Shown here piece after piece: positions 18,162-28,674 of a DNA stretch of 64,000 bases. The position numbers and the translations under genes are program-made. The stretch's first letter is position 1, and each line of letters starts with the position of its first letter. This stretch comes from Prorocentrum cordatum. Lineage: Eukaryota; Sar; Dinophyceae; Prorocentrales; Prorocentraceae. The notes under the pieces are model-generated. The model saw nothing but the letters and a program-made list of their open reading frames with translations. It was not told the DNA's origin and did not search any database. Location of the stretch: NCBI GenBank assembly GCA_963575745.1, contig CAUYUJ010021059.1, positions 1,277,354-1,341,353 on the forward strand. Direction: 5' to 3'.

Positions 18162-20074
18162 CAGCGCTGGGCGGTCGGCGCCGCCTTTCGGCCGCCCCCC
18201 CCCCAGCCCCCGCCTTCCGACCCGCCTATTTCGGCCGTGGGACCGCCCGCGAGACGAAGGAGGGTCCTCGATCTGCTCAGCAGGCGGAACTTCAGCGTGA
18301 ACGACGCAATAGCGGCGCTTGCCGCGCTGGGGGAAGATGACGCGGCGCCGCGGTTTCAATTGCGTGAGTGCGTGGATGCGTTTACTGAGGGCGTTCTCAT
18401 TCAGCTGCCGTTGCAAAGGGAGAATGGCGACGCCTTTGATTGGACCTTCCCGAGGTGCTTTGGTTAACGCGAGGGCTTCAGGGCGGAGCTTCAGAATGCA
18501 ATGGCGAGGTCGCTAAATAGTTTCAACGGGCCTTGGCGCCTGATGACGCGTTGCCAGGCAATGTTTGGATATTGAACAACCAGCGAAAGGCCACGCGCTG
18601 GCATTTCGGCATACTGGAGATGGGGCGCTATCTGAGATGCCAAGATGCATGGCTGCCCATCGGCGTGCTTCGCGCCACTGTGGCTAAAGATCTTCAGGGG
18701 GTCTTCCCAGCTGCGGCCGGGGCGCCCCTGCGTTCGCTCCTCCTCGGCGCCGGCAGCGTCGCCGCGGCGGGCGCGAGCGCGTCGGTCGACGGCCGTTCAA
18801 GGATTATGTATTCCATGTTTCAATGGTTGATCGGTGACGAAGTGGCGACGAACACTTTCTTTGATCCGAGAGGTTTTGGCAGTATCAGGTGTTGTTCCAT
18901 ATCGCGCCAGAACGTCGTTAAGCTGAACAGAGATGGCGTGACTGATTCGCTGGTCGATCATCAGGCTGGCACGCGCCCGGTCGACGTCTCGTGCTCGGGC
19001 CCCGCGCAGTTCGACCCCATGACAGACGATGACGTCTGGCGAACGCTTGACATTCTGGATGCAGTGCACGGGCGCGGGGGGGGCGTTGAAACTTGTGCAG
19101 ACGACGAAGGGGTTCTCCTCGAACGAGCGCGGCGTTCTGGCCGACTTGGATCTCCGCCCGCGCGCGCTCCCGCATGTTGGCTTTCTGCGCGACAGCATGC
19201 GCGTGCATTTGGCGGGCAGCCTCGGGGATATAGAGATTGGTTTGCGCTTGAACTGCATTGCTGAATGAGCCCCCGGAGTTTCGTTCAGCTTGCTCAAGGC
19301 GCTCGCTCAGGCCGACTGGCACTGGTGTCCCGGAGGGTTAGCCGCGAGCGAATTCGCCGGCATGTTCAACGAATATCGGGAGAAGGCGTGGAATGCAGGC
19401 GGTGTTTTCGCGCGGGGGCAGCAGGCGCGTCGCCTGCATGCCCGCCCATTAGATACTGCGTCTATGAACGCGCCCCCGTGCACATGGTCCCGCTTGAGCG
19501 CCAGAGCCCCCTCCGTCTGCGTGAAGTTTCGGACGGCATCAACGTGGCGCTATTCGACGTCTCTCGCTATGAAAAGTACGATGCAGCGCGCAGTCGGTCG
19601 TTCTCTTGGCGCGCAAGACTGCGCGCCGCGTCGGTGCCCTCGTCCCAAGACATCCTTATCAGTGGCATGTTGCGTCAGGCCAACAGGACGACGCATTTCT
19701 CGATTGCAGTGTGCACGAAAGGAAGAACAAGATTGTGAATCATGCAATGAGTCACTTCGCGAACGCTGAAGCCTTCGAGACGAGCTCGGTCAAGCAGCTC
19801 CCCGCCGAGGTGTTTCCAGAGATGGGCGAAGTCATGCTGGCCGAATGATGCCAGCCCGTGGCTGTGAGCCAGCCGCTGTCCGACAAGTTTGACCAGCTCT
19901 GCGTCGCGTCCAAACAGATGAAGTGGCGGGGCTTTTTGTTCAGAGCTGGCTGCGCGGCTTTCGTTCCAGGCGCGGCTGTTGAGGTTCAAGCGCGCGTGGG
20001 CGTAGGCGCCGTTCTAGCGCTGCTCGTGGCAAAGCCTGCGCCGGCGCATCGCTCGCCAAGCGCGGGCACTTTGG
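18156..20074 (+). pseudogene. Decayed dinoflagellate high-copy family gene (ERKH family, transposase-like)
   Basis: The protein runs through several frames: PPARRRRVLDLLSRRNFSV and QLPLQRENGDAFDWTF; then NAMARSLNSFNGPWRL; a +1 shift to LAPDDALPGNVWILNNQRKA and TRWHFGILEMGRYLRC, AWLPIGVLRATVAKDL; MFQWLIGDEVATNTFF; TRPVDVSCSGPAQFD. After another shift come QTTKGFSSNERGVLADLDLR and VGFLRDSMRVHLAGSLGDIE. TGA at 19266 is followed by SLLKALAQADWHW; then DCSVHERKNKIVNHAMSH and EAFETSSVKQL near 19690-19800. This matches the motif order (GPW.L, D..PGN...N.RK, LE.G, GVL.D..LR, ERKHR) that I recall from a very abundant unnamed dinoflagellate family, probably mobile-element derived. The catalytic role is unproven. 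The end at about 20074 is a guess. Confidence 0.65.
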
Positions 20075-20206
20075 ATTAGAACGGGGCGGCCCGATATCCG
20101 CGTGCCCGAGGGGGCGCGCAGGGCGACGGGATGGTCTTTCAAGAACGACAACACGATTGTGTCGTTCCATTGAGTTCGGAAAAATCACCCGACAAAAATA
20201 TGAAAA

Positions 20207-20353
20207 TGGATCAGCCGCTGCAGCGGATTACCCGCGCATCATCATCCTGGCCGCCATCGTCGTCTCCATCGTCGTTGCCATCATTCCCCCGCCTGTTTGG
20301 TCACGCTCGCCGGCTGAGAAGAAATCGGATCACCCGCCTAGCGGATGGGCCGC
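20207..20353 (+). repeat. Two palindrome pairs upstream of a pyrimidine tract
   Basis: ATGGATCAGCCGC (20207-20219, left arm lost) with GCGGATTACCCGC (20223-20235). Then TCGGATCACCCGC (20325-20337) with GCGGATGGGCCGC (20341-20353). Spacing is 16 bp within pairs. A CAT/CGT-rich stretch lies between the pairs, and a C/T-rich tract follows at 20375-20440. Confidence 0.75.
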
Positions 20354-20720
20354 CGCGTGCGTCGTTGTTCCGTTATCATTCGTCTTTTTCTTCTTCCTCC
20401 GTCACCTCTCCTTCACTTATTCCTCCTTTCCAATGTGCTTTTTGCCGCTTTCTTGTTGGTCCGTGTGTCGGCCTCTCCAGCTGTCCCTTGCGGAGGTTAG
20501 TTAACTTATTGTGCTTATTAAGAGTGCGTGAGCAGTAAGCGCTTCTTGTATCAACTAATACGTTCGATTGGTAACCGTGATGTTGTCTTATTTGTTCCAT
20601 TGCATGACATTGTGCACGCGCCAATATCTGGAATATAGCTACTATGAACATTTAACCATACACACAAGTAGGGATATTGCAGTTTATTGGCGAGATACCG
20701 TAGCTAATATCACATGAACT
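20354..20720. other. Pyrimidine tract then AT-richer segment
   Basis: C/T-rich to about 20440, then AT-richer from 20490 to 20720 with no convincing ORF. It stands out from the GC-rich surroundings, like 130-300 at the other end of the inverted repeat. Confidence 0.4.
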
Positions 20721-20812
20721 ACGACAGCTCTCTCAGCCATCCGAGCAGCTCAGCGCCGTCCGCGCTGCCGCGCTGCGCAGGTGGGCAAGGTCGATCCGAA
20801 GAGTACTTCCAA

Positions 20813-21250
20813 GGGCAGGTGGGCTCGGGAAGGTCGGCGGGCGGGCTTGGCAAGATCGGCGGGCAGGTGGGCTCGGCAATGTGGGTGAGGCCCCCCTCCC
20901 AATTCGAACCCTGCATGGGGGGATGAGATTCGCCCCCCCCGTGCCGGGGGGGGCCCGGGCCGGCGCTCGGCGCCAGAGTCAGGGTCGGGGCCAGGGGGCC
21001 CGCCGGAGCCGGCGCCGCTGCCAGGGCCCAGGCCGGGGCCGGGTCTGGGGGGGCGGGGGGGGCCAGGGCCCGCGGGGCGGGGCCCGCGGGGCCCGGGCCG
21101 CGCAGGGTTGCCGGCGACGGTGGGGGTGGCGGCGGTGGCGGCGATGACGATGATCAGGGGGGGGGGAGATTTTGGCCATGGCGATGATGGCGGTGAATGG
21201 CAATGATGGCGTTGTTGATGACGCCCCATCATTGAGCGAAGGTGCCACCT
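20813..21250. repeat. GC-rich short repeats
   Basis: GGGCAGGTGGGCTCGG occurs at about 20813 and again at about 20859 with related sequence between. Then GGCCGGGGCC-type runs fill 20940-21120, and G(A/T)TGATGG-rich sequence fills 21125-21230. No gene is supported. Confidence 0.5.
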
Positions 21251-21407
21251 GACGTCCCGCCCGCCTGCCCACTTGAACGCTAAGTGAATGCTGAGAGTGT
21301 TGGGTTCGGAAGAGTGACCTACAGCGTATCAGTTGGAGTCGTGGGGGACTTCCGAGACTTGCATGGGCATCCAGATCGGCTTTTTTTATATAAAAAAATG
21401 GTTTCAG

Positions 21408-22208
21408 CTACAAATATGCACGCATGTTTTTATTATGTTCCATGAGTTCCGCCGCTTTGCTTTTCACCGTGCGTAAATAGGTAAGAATATCATGGCCCTG
21501 CCGCGCGTTCGCGTGGGCCTCGCGCGGAAGCGTCGTCGTCGTCGTCGCCATCGCCGTCGTCGTTTCCACCTGCTTTGGCTCCGAAACGGAGCCTCTGACG
21601 CGTGCCACCATTTGGGTCACGGCGCGCTCGTCCACCGTTCCGGCCGAGCCAGAGGAGGAGCCATCTGGCGCTGCACCAGCAGCGCCAGCTGCACCAGGCG
21701 CAGCAGAATCAGACGCAGCACCAGCAGGCGCAGCACCAGCGGGCGCAGCACCAGGCGCAGCACCAGCAGACGCAGCACCATATACAGCACCAGCAGACGC
21801 AGCAACGGGCGCAGGCGCACCAGCAGACGCAGCACCAGGCGCAGCAGCAGCACCGACGTTGAATGGCACTTGCTTTTGGCGCAGATACTTCGTGCACAGT
21901 GGCGTGCACGCCTGTCCAGGCGAGGCATGGCGCGCCATCGTCGAGACCAACGCTGCGAGCCCTCCTACACCGCAGCGTTGGCATTGCATGGGCACGAACC
22001 CCTCTTCGGACCAGCCCTCGGTGCCAGACAATGACGCATGGAGACAATCATTCGCAGCCCGATGGCAAAATGCATTGCCTGGGTGATCGCTGCGCAGGGT
22101 ATAATATCGCGAGTTTGGAATGCTTGCTAATCTTTTTATGGCTTTGAATGGGGAGTCGATCGAGAATTGCATCTTGTACGACGGGCGCCTTTGTTCTGGA
22201 ATCTGCAT
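21408..22208 (-). CDS. Possible Ala/Gly/Pro-repeat protein
   Basis: 266 residues from ATG at 22208. The N-terminal 100 residues are of mixed composition with several Cys (VPMQCQRCGVGG, ACTPLCTKYLRQK). Residues about 118-205 are an A-G-A-P/S repeat encoded by the minisatellite 21680-21858. The C-terminus has a T-rich stretch and KSKAAELMEHNKNMRAYL. The repeat is open in other frames too, so strand is uncertain. No family recognised. Confidence 0.3.
   Translation of the reverse strand: MQIPEQRRPSYKMQFSIDSPFKAIKRLASIPNSRYYTLRSDHPGNAFCHRAANDCLHASLSGTEGWSEEGFVPMQCQRCGVGGLAALVSTMARHASPGQACTPLCTKYLRQKQVPFNVGAAAAPGAASAGAPAPVAASAGAVYGAASAGAAPGAAPAGAAPAGAASDSAAPGAAGAAGAAPDGSSSGSAGTVDERAVTQMVARVRGSVSEPKQVETTTAMATTTTTLPREAHANARQGHDILTYLRTVKSKAAELMEHNKNMRAYL
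21680..21858. repeat. GCAGCACCAG(C/G) minisatellite
   Basis: About 180 bp of short units (9 to 15 bp) on CAGCACCAGCAGACG. They encode QHQQTQ-like residues on + and GAAPAGAAS on -. Confidence 0.85.
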
Positions 22209-22436
22209 TCACCATTGCTGTTTAGGCGTGTACAGGGACGGTGGTTCGGGAACGCTTCATGGCATTACTGGTTGATCGCAGCTCGAGGTGGAAGTGCGCG
22301 ACAAGTCCAGGCTTAAAAATGGCTGCATCAACAGAAATTGCGCTAGGGGCCCCGAGTTCGAGACATATGAAAAGGTAATTATGATAGCCTTGTGGGTGCA
22401 ATTGCGGGAGTTGCCTAGCCCCTAGCTTGGTTTGGC
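22209..22436. other. Lower-GC spacer
   Basis: No ORF or repeat is recognised. Confidence 0.3.
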
Positions 22437-22886
22437 GTGTTGCTTTCGCATTTGAATCGCGGCAACCTCGACGTCCAGTTGCGCCCGAGGCGTGCGTTCA
22501 GTTTGCATGAGTGGTTTGCTTTTGCACTGGAGCCCGGTCAACCTCGATGTGAATTAATATCGAGCCAACTCCGAGAAGCCATGACAAGTATTTCACCGCT
22601 GCATCTCGTCGTAGGAAGAGCCAATATCCGTTGGGGATCCATCGGCCTGTCCTTCCTCTCCGAAGGCCTCTGGAGTTGCACCCTCCTCGGCCCCTTTTTC
22701 GGCCCGTGGCGCCCCCTTCTGGTGCTGGCCTCTGCGCATGCGCCATGGTGCTTGACCATGGCACCTCGGCCTGTTGCGGTGAGCGGCGCTTCCGCTCCCT
22801 CGGCTCAGCGCATGACATTAACATTCGACATTCTGCATTCATCCCCAGCGGTACTTCCGCTCTCTGACATTGTCGATGTTGCATGA
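22437..22886 (+). CDS. Possible hypothetical protein
   Basis: 149 residues. The first 75 have a balanced composition (HLNRGNLDVQLRPRRAF, FALEPGQPRCELISSQL). A hydrophobic W/L/P-rich stretch follows (LLGPFFGPWRPLLVLASAHA). No family recognised. The opposite strand is open over much of the same interval. Confidence 0.25.
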   Translation: MLLSHLNRGNLDVQLRPRRAFSLHEWFAFALEPGQPRCELISSQLREAMTSISPLHLVVGRANIRWGSIGLSFLSEGLWSCTLLGPFFGPWRPLLVLASAHAPWCLTMAPRPVAVSGASAPSAQRMTLTFDILHSSPAVLPLSDIVDVA

Positions 22887-23346
22887 TGCTATGCGATGCT
22901 GCGCGTTGTTATGCGATGCGAGCACCTCCCCCAGGCCCTGCAGCAGCACTTCTGATGCCTCCAGGGGCGTTCGAGCTGCGCCGGGCGAGGGGGGGGGGGC
23001 GCGCGGGCCCCGGCAGGTCTTCGAGGGGGGAGGGCGCCGTGCGAGCCCCGAGGGGGTTGCGCCGTTGCTCCCAGGAGGCCTCATGGGGCTTCTGTTCACG
23101 ATTCAAGCTGCGCCCTTCCCCTCGCCATCCTCGCCCCCTGTGGCACTTCCGTCTGCCTTGCCAGCTTTCCCCGTGGAGTCGCCCTCCCCCTCGCCTCCCG
23201 CGGTCGCATCTTTTTTTCGCATGCGTGCGCTGGGGCCAAGAGTGCCCGGAGCTTGCGGCTTCGAACATGTGCGAGGTTAGCGGCGCCCCAGAGGGGGTGC
23301 AGACTGGGCGCCACAGACGCTGCAGGCCTGGTGGCAATCGCCAGAG
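22887..23346. other. GC-rich, no supported gene
   Basis: Open frames of R/P/A composition only. TATGCGATGC-like short repeats lie at 22885-22925. Confidence 0.3.
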
Positions 23347-23955
23347 ATGGAGATCGACCTGCCAGAACCCCGTGCCCCCATGGCTCGTGGGCCAGCAGCT
23401 CCACTTCGACCGCCGCCGCGGCGGCGACGTGCGGCGCCTGACAGACGCAGCTGCTGTCTTGGAGACTGCCAGGTTTTTGAAGACCTGGAAGGGCTCATGA
23501 ACTTCGGTGACGCGTTGTCCGGCGGCTTCTGCCTGTCCGACCCGACGAGGGCCAGCGCTCCTACGTGGAGTAGCCGGGATGAGCTCGACGAGATAATGCC
23601 CGATCGCGATAAGAGCAAGCCCGTCGCCGGCCAGATCAGCCCCGACGCCGACGAGAGCAAGCCCGTCGCCGACCAGAGCAGCCTCGACGCCGACGAGAGC
23701 AAGCCCGTCGCCGACCAGAGCAGCCCCGAGCGCGACGAGAGCAATCCCGTCGCCGACGAGAGCAAGCCCGTCGCCGACCAGAGCAACCTCGACGCCGACG
23801 AGAGCAAACCCGTCGCAAACCAGAGCAACCTCGGCGCCGACGAGAGCATGACCGTCGCCGACGATGGCAAGCCCGTCGCCGACCAGGGCAACGTTGGCGC
23901 CGACGAGAGCAAGCCCAACGCCGACGAGAGCATGTCCGTCGCCGGCGATAGGTAG
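23347..23955 (+). CDS. Acidic 14-residue tandem repeat protein, stop inside the repeat
   Basis: 202 residues. A basic N-terminus (RPPPRRRRAAPDRR) is followed by CLGDCQVFEDLEGLMNFGDA. From about residue 83 comes a repeat of 14 residues, consensus D-A-D-E-S-K-P-V-A-D-Q-S-N-L (42 bp), in about eight full or partial copies. TAG at 23953-23955 interrupts the repeat. The same frame then continues PAADQSNLDADENEPDADES and on to about 24150. The amino-acid repeat is better conserved than third bases, which supports real coding in the past. Function unknown; such D/E/S/K repeats are usually disordered. Confidence 0.5.
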   Translation: MEIDLPEPRAPMARGPAAPLRPPPRRRRAAPDRRSCCLGDCQVFEDLEGLMNFGDALSGGFCLSDPTRASAPTWSSRDELDEIMPDRDKSKPVAGQISPDADESKPVADQSSLDADESKPVADQSSPERDESNPVADESKPVADQSNLDADESKPVANQSNLGADESMTVADDGKPVADQGNVGADESKPNADESMSVAGDR

Positions 23956-24015
23956 CCTGCCGCCGACCAGAGCAACCTCGACGCCGACGAGAACGAGCCC
24001 GACGCCGACGAGAGC
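23600..24015 (+). repeat. 42-bp coding minisatellite
   Basis: Units of GACGCCGACGAGAGCAAGCC-type sequence, some shortened by whole codons, extending beyond the stop at 23953. Confidence 0.85.
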
Positions 24016-24159
24016 GCGCGCAGCAATGACCAGCGCGCCAACGAGGTCCAGCCCAAAAAGAAATTATTATCAGCGCCGCGTCTCTGGGAAAAAAACGCCC
24101 GCCTTGGTGCTGCGGTTGGCGGAGGGGCTCGACCGCCCCGAGTGCGCAGCGAATGGTCC

Positions 24160-25197
24160 AGTTGAAAGTCCCAGGCGGAACGAGAAGGCTGGCTGTCATA
24201 TTTCGCATTTTGCACCCCAAGCTTGGGGCGCCGAAACAGCGCGAGACGCGCGGCAGCGAATCGCGCAGCGCAGCAGCAGCCTCGACGTTCTACAGCGCAC
24301 CAGCCTCGCCGTTTGACAGCACAGCAGCAGCAGCCTCGGTGCCGCGGCCAGCCTCGGGAGTGCATAGAATGGATCAGCAGTTTCGGCGCGCGGGTTCATG
24401 CGCATTTCATTTCTGCGCACCGGCGCTGCAGGAGCATGGACCTTTCACCGTGTTGTTACTTTCCCTTCAAGCGATCCCGCCTCGCCACTTGCCTCGCCGG
24501 CGGCGCGTCCGCTTTTTGGCATTGCTCCGCGTTCGCATCGCCATCGCCCTCATCGTGCTCATCGTGCGCGCCCCATGCGCCCGCCACCATTAGCATCAGC
24601 ATCGGCATCCGCGCCCCCGTTGCCCCCCCCATTCCCTGCAGCGATCGCCCTCTTCACCCCCCTCCTCCCGTTTCACCGGCAGCCTTTGCATTCTGCGCGC
24701 GTCTCCTCGTCGCCCCTCTTCGCCCTCGTTCCGTGACATCGTCATCGTACGAGCGGGGGGGGGCGGGGGGCGTCTTGCGCCTCGGCGCCAATCGTCGAAT
24801 CAACCCCCGCCCAAGGCCATCGAGGCTCGAGCCTTTTTTCCACGTGCTCTCGCGAGGTTTTCTCTTCTCCTTCTTGGCGTTTCGCTTTTGTGGGGCCATC
24901 TTTCCCAGCGGCGCTTCCGCTTTTCGCGGCAGCGACGCCAAGAGTCAAAAAGGTCACGGACAAAAAGACATGTGAAGAGAGACGGGCCTGACAGAAAGCC
25001 AGGTTTGAAGGTCGCGCGCAATCGCCGCATGCACCCGCGCGTCCTAGTCTGGAGGGCGTCGGCCAGCACGGGTTGTTGCCCATCACAAGTTCTTTCAGTG
25101 TTGACGGCGATTGCGCTTGCTTTCTTGGCCGAGCTCAAGACCGCGGGGGCGTTCTTCCCGTCGGGAGTTGAAACATTTACAAAGCAGGCCACTGAAG
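24160..25197. other. GC-rich stretch, no clear gene
   Basis: CAGCAGCAGCC tracts near 24270-24335 and a CATCGCCATCGCC-type repeat near 24535-24610. Long frames exist but are low-complexity. Nothing recognised. Confidence 0.35.
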
Positions 25198-25528
25198 GGA
25201 AGCTAAGGGAGATGATGAGGGCTTTCGGCAAGTTGAAGGCAGTGCCACCAGTTCCTGCCAACAACAGAAATCAGCTTCGTCGCGTGCGCCAAGCTCGTTA
25301 GAGCCACCTGGGCCACCTGCAGGCGTACCAGCACCGCGGACACCGACAAACCGACTTGCAGCACCAGTCGCCATCGTAGCACCCAGTAAAGATGAATCAT
25401 ATTCTGACGCCGTGGGCAGCGTCTCGCCCGTCGAGTCGGCAGCACCAGGCGCCATGGTTCGCCAGGGCGGTGACGGCGGCGCGCAGCCTGCGGCAGCTCT
25501 GTCCCACCGCTTGCGCGATATGTAGTCT
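25198..25528 (+). pseudogene. Open P/A/S-rich frame without ATG, possible exon
   Basis: An open stretch ends at TAG after DM (about 25526). It contains LEPPGPPAGVPAPRTPTNRL, VAIVAPSKDESYSDAVGSV and GGDGGAQPAAALSHRLRD. This is a normal-looking disordered protein segment, unlike its shadows. No family, no start codon near the left edge. It could be an exon or a broken gene. Confidence 0.3.
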
Positions 25529-26000
25529 CAAGCTCGCGCCATCAGCTCAGCGTGCCCTAAAGGAACCACACGAACAGAGTTACTGGAGGCGAAAAGGGAG
25601 GTGGGAGGAGGGCCAGCGGCCAGCGGCGGCAGAGAGGCACTTCATGCCATCGCATCGTTTGCGCGATGCCCTGTCACCAGCGCGTTGCAGAAGCAGCGGC
25701 GTTTTTTGTGTTATATACATATACATATATCGTTCCGAGCCCAGACACATTGTCCTTCTCGTGTTGGCCACTTGGAAACGGTTAGAGGAGGCCTATGCTT
25801 CGGGCACCACCGGGGCCCCCCTCGGTTCCCTCCAGGGCGCGCGGCATTTGCTGTTTCCGAGCGGAGGTTCCGAACCACAATTGGATCACAGAAAAAGCCA
25901 GAACACCTTGGCGCACTGTGTCAGATGCGCGGGCGGCGCAGTCTTCGCCGTGCAAGGCATGCGGGGCCGTCGCCCAATATCGACCTTGAATGCAAGGGTT
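25529..26000. other. No supported gene
   Basis: A short TATACATATACATATAT stretch lies at 25710-25733. Remaining frames are unconvincing. Confidence 0.3.
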
Positions 26001-26726
26001 TCAACCCAGGGCCCCCTTCAGGCCTGCGAGGAAAAGCTCGCGCAGCTTTGCCGCGTCAGACGAACCGAACAAAACAACACACCCCTTGGTCGCCCAAATC
26101 TCTTGCCCCCTTCCCCCCCCCCCGCTACCTCCTGCAACAGCCGCTTTATTGGCCCGAGCAGTAGCTCCACCGAATTGTTCCGCGGCATCGCAGTTTTGAG
26201 GAATTCTGAACACATGCTGCCGAACGCCTTCCATAAGCATGGACTGGGTTCCCCGAGCCTTTTCACCAAACTCTGGTCGGCATGGTGGCTTCCATTCGCG
26301 AGGGTACCTGGAGCAATCGATTTTCTGTTTTTGCACATCCTTTCTCGGAGTCCGTGGCGCTCAGCCTCTTCCATTCCGCGCTGCCGAACTCCGACCGCCT
26401 TCTCTGTTAGTTGAACTGAACCGCGCGTCTGCTGCTCAGCGTGCTCTGTCCAGCTGTCAGCTTGCCTGCGCGCGCGTGGTCCGCAATACCTCAGGTCGCT
26501 TCCCGCGGCCTTGCCAACCTGACTCTTTGAAGTTGCGACACTGGCGCGAAGTATTGTCACTGTTTTCTGTTGGGCGAGCGCGGCGTTCAGTCACTTGCGT
26601 CGTCAGGTGCGAACGCGATTGCATAACGAAGCTGCGTGCTGAAGGCAACCACTTAATTTTGGCACCAGGTTTCGGCGCTCGTGGCGATCGCGCGCTTGAC
26701 GAACTGATAGTGGCACAGAGGTTCAT
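26001..26726 (-). pseudogene. Unrecognised coding-like frames, possibly decayed gene
   Basis: On the minus strand, balanced protein stretches alternate between frames. One has NRKSIAPGTLANGSHHADQ and SPCLWKAFGSMCSEFLKTAM. The next has GVRQHVFRIPQNCDAAEQ and GQEIWATKGCVVLFGSSDA, then KLRELFLAGLKGALG. The last stretch reads like real protein. No family recognised. The plus strand is also open, so confidence is low. Confidence 0.25.
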
Positions 26727-27069
26727 GCCTCAAGAGTCTGTGCACGTCAGCCATCTAGTCGCGAGCTATCTGGCATCTCAGCTTATCTAATCGCTTCGCT
26801 CATTCCGCCGGCCCGTATTGGTGCACGGCTGTCGAGTGCCCGTGTGATCGTTGTCAATGGGGTGTTGCTGGGTAGTTGTTTTGTTTATGGATGGCTGGCT
26901 TTGTGTGATTTCGCAGGCGGGAACCATTCTTTGCCCGCCTGAACCTTCTGTTTCGGAAGGTGGCGGCTCGTGAATACGATCGCAGGGAACAAGACAACAT
27001 TCTGCAGTTTCCTTTTCTTCTCTACTTCATCCCCCCGCTGCTATGTGTCGTCGTGTGTGAGGGGGGCAG
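26727..27069. other. Lower-GC spacer
   Basis: No gene or repeat is seen. Confidence 0.3.
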
Positions 27070-28270
27070 GGTTTTGAGGGTAGCAGGGAGTCGTTGTCGA
27101 GCCTCTTGGGGTCTCTTTCGGGCCCCTTGTCGCTTATTGGGGCCTCTTATGAGCCTCTTGGGGCGTCCAGGAGGCCTCTTGGAGCGGGAGGCTTGGATTT
27201 TCGGTTCGTGGTCTCCATCTTGGGCCTCTCTTGGGGCCCCCTTGGGGTCCTTTTGGACCGTCTTGGACGCCTCTTGGGCTGTCGTGGGGCTCTCTCGGAC
27301 GGTCGTGGGCCTCCCTTGGAGGCCTCTTGGGCCGTCTTGTGGTGGTCTCGGAAGCTTCTTGAGCCGTCTTGGAGCGTCGGAAAGGCGAAAAGGCGAGGAA
27401 GCTAAAAACCTTGAACAAGCCAATGGAAATCAATAGTTTGGGCGTTCTGAGGCGTCGTGGACGTTCATTGGGATCTCGTTGTATGCCTCTCGAGGGCGTC
27501 TTGGAGACTCTCGGGAACCGTTGTCGAGCCTCCTGGGGTCTCTTTCGGGCCCCTTGTCACCTTTTGGGGCCTCTTGGGGCCTCCAGGAGGGCTCTTGGAG
27601 CGGAAGGCTCGGATTCTCAGTTCGTGGTCTCCATGTTGGGCCCCTCTTGGGGCCCTCTTGGGGTCCTTATGGGCCGTCTCGGGCGCCTCTTGGGCTTGGG
27701 GCCCTCTTGGGGGGGTCTTAGGGGCTCTCTTGAAGTCCTCTTGGGCCGTCTTGGGGTGGTCTTGGAGGCTTCTTGGGCCGTCTTGGAGCGTCGGAAACGC
27801 GAAAAGGCGAGGAGGCAATCGACCTTGAACAACCAAATGGAAATCAATAGTTTTGGCGCTCTGAGGCTTCGTGGACGTTCATTGGGATCTCGTTGGATGC
27901 CTCTCGAGGGCGTCTTGGAGACTCTCGGGAGTCGTTGTCGAGCCTCTTGGGTTTCCTTTCGGGCCCCTTGTCGCCTTTTGGGGCTTCTCGGGGGCCTCTT
28001 GGAGCCTCCAGGAGGGCTCTTGGAGCGGAAGGCTCGGATTCTCAGTTCGTGGTCTCCATGTTGGGCCTCTCTTTGGGCCCTCTTGGGGTCCTCTTGGACC
28101 GTCTTGGGCGCCTCTTGGGCTGTCGTGGGACCCTCTTGGACGGTCTTGGGGCTTTCTTGGAGGCCTGTTGGGCCGTCTTGGGGTGGTCTTGGAGGCTTCT
28201 TGGGCTGTCTTGGAGCGTCCGAAACGCGAAAAGGCGAGGAAGCCAAAACCTTCGAAAAACCAAATGGAAA
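27070..28270 (+). repeat. About 420-bp satellite built on CTCTTGGGGCC
   Basis: GGAAATCAATAG(T) falls at 27425 and 27839, with GGAAATCAATGA at 28266, giving periods of 414 and 427 bp. Each unit carries many 10- to 15-bp subrepeats (CTCTTGGGGCC, CGTCTTGGGG) and a shared block with CAGTTCGTGGTCTCCAT. Related sequence occurs at 34870-35250 (+) and 38380-38660 (inverted). Translated frames (RASWGLFRAPC...) are products of the repeat. Confidence 0.9.
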
Positions 28271-28660
28271 TCAATGATTGGAAGCTTCATGGGCCGTCTT
28301 GAGGCCGGGTTGGGCGTCTTGGGCCGATCGTTCGGTGATTCGGAACCCTCTTGGACCGTCTTGGATTCTTGTTGGGGCCCTCTTGGCGCGCTCCGGGGAG
28401 CGTGGAACGCCGCACCCAGGAGGAAAACCATCTCTGACCCGAGTCTGCCGGGAGTGTCCCGGGACCTTCGGGTGGTGTTTTTCGCCTGGGGCCCTCCAAG
28501 GGCCGCCCCGCGCGCGCGCGCGAACTAGAAATATTGTTAAGTAGTTACCGGAGATCTTAGCACGCCTCTGGCCCGTTGGGCCGGCGAATTGTCCGCCTGG
28601 TCCTCGGGGAATGGTCCGTTTTCCCTCCCATTCCCCGTGTTCCTGTCAGGACCTTTGCCG
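28271..28660. other. Degenerate continuation of the satellite, then spacer
   Basis: CTTGG-rich sequence fades by about 28400. GTCCGCCTGGTCCT(C/T)GGGGAAT occurs near 28590 and again near 28957. Confidence 0.4.
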
Positions 28661-28663
28661 ACG

Positions 28664-28674
28664 TTTGGCTCAAG
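28664..28674 (+). other. Partial SL 3' end (TTTGGCTCAAG)
   Basis: Eleven bases identical to the 3' end of the spliced leader. Upstream bases do not match. A chance hit of this length somewhere in the window is unlikely but possible. Confidence 0.25.

Noticed and set aside
27369-28528. Trp/Leu/Gly-rich repeat proteins on the + strand
   Set aside because: Frames follow the CTCTTGGGGCC satellite and are open in several phases.
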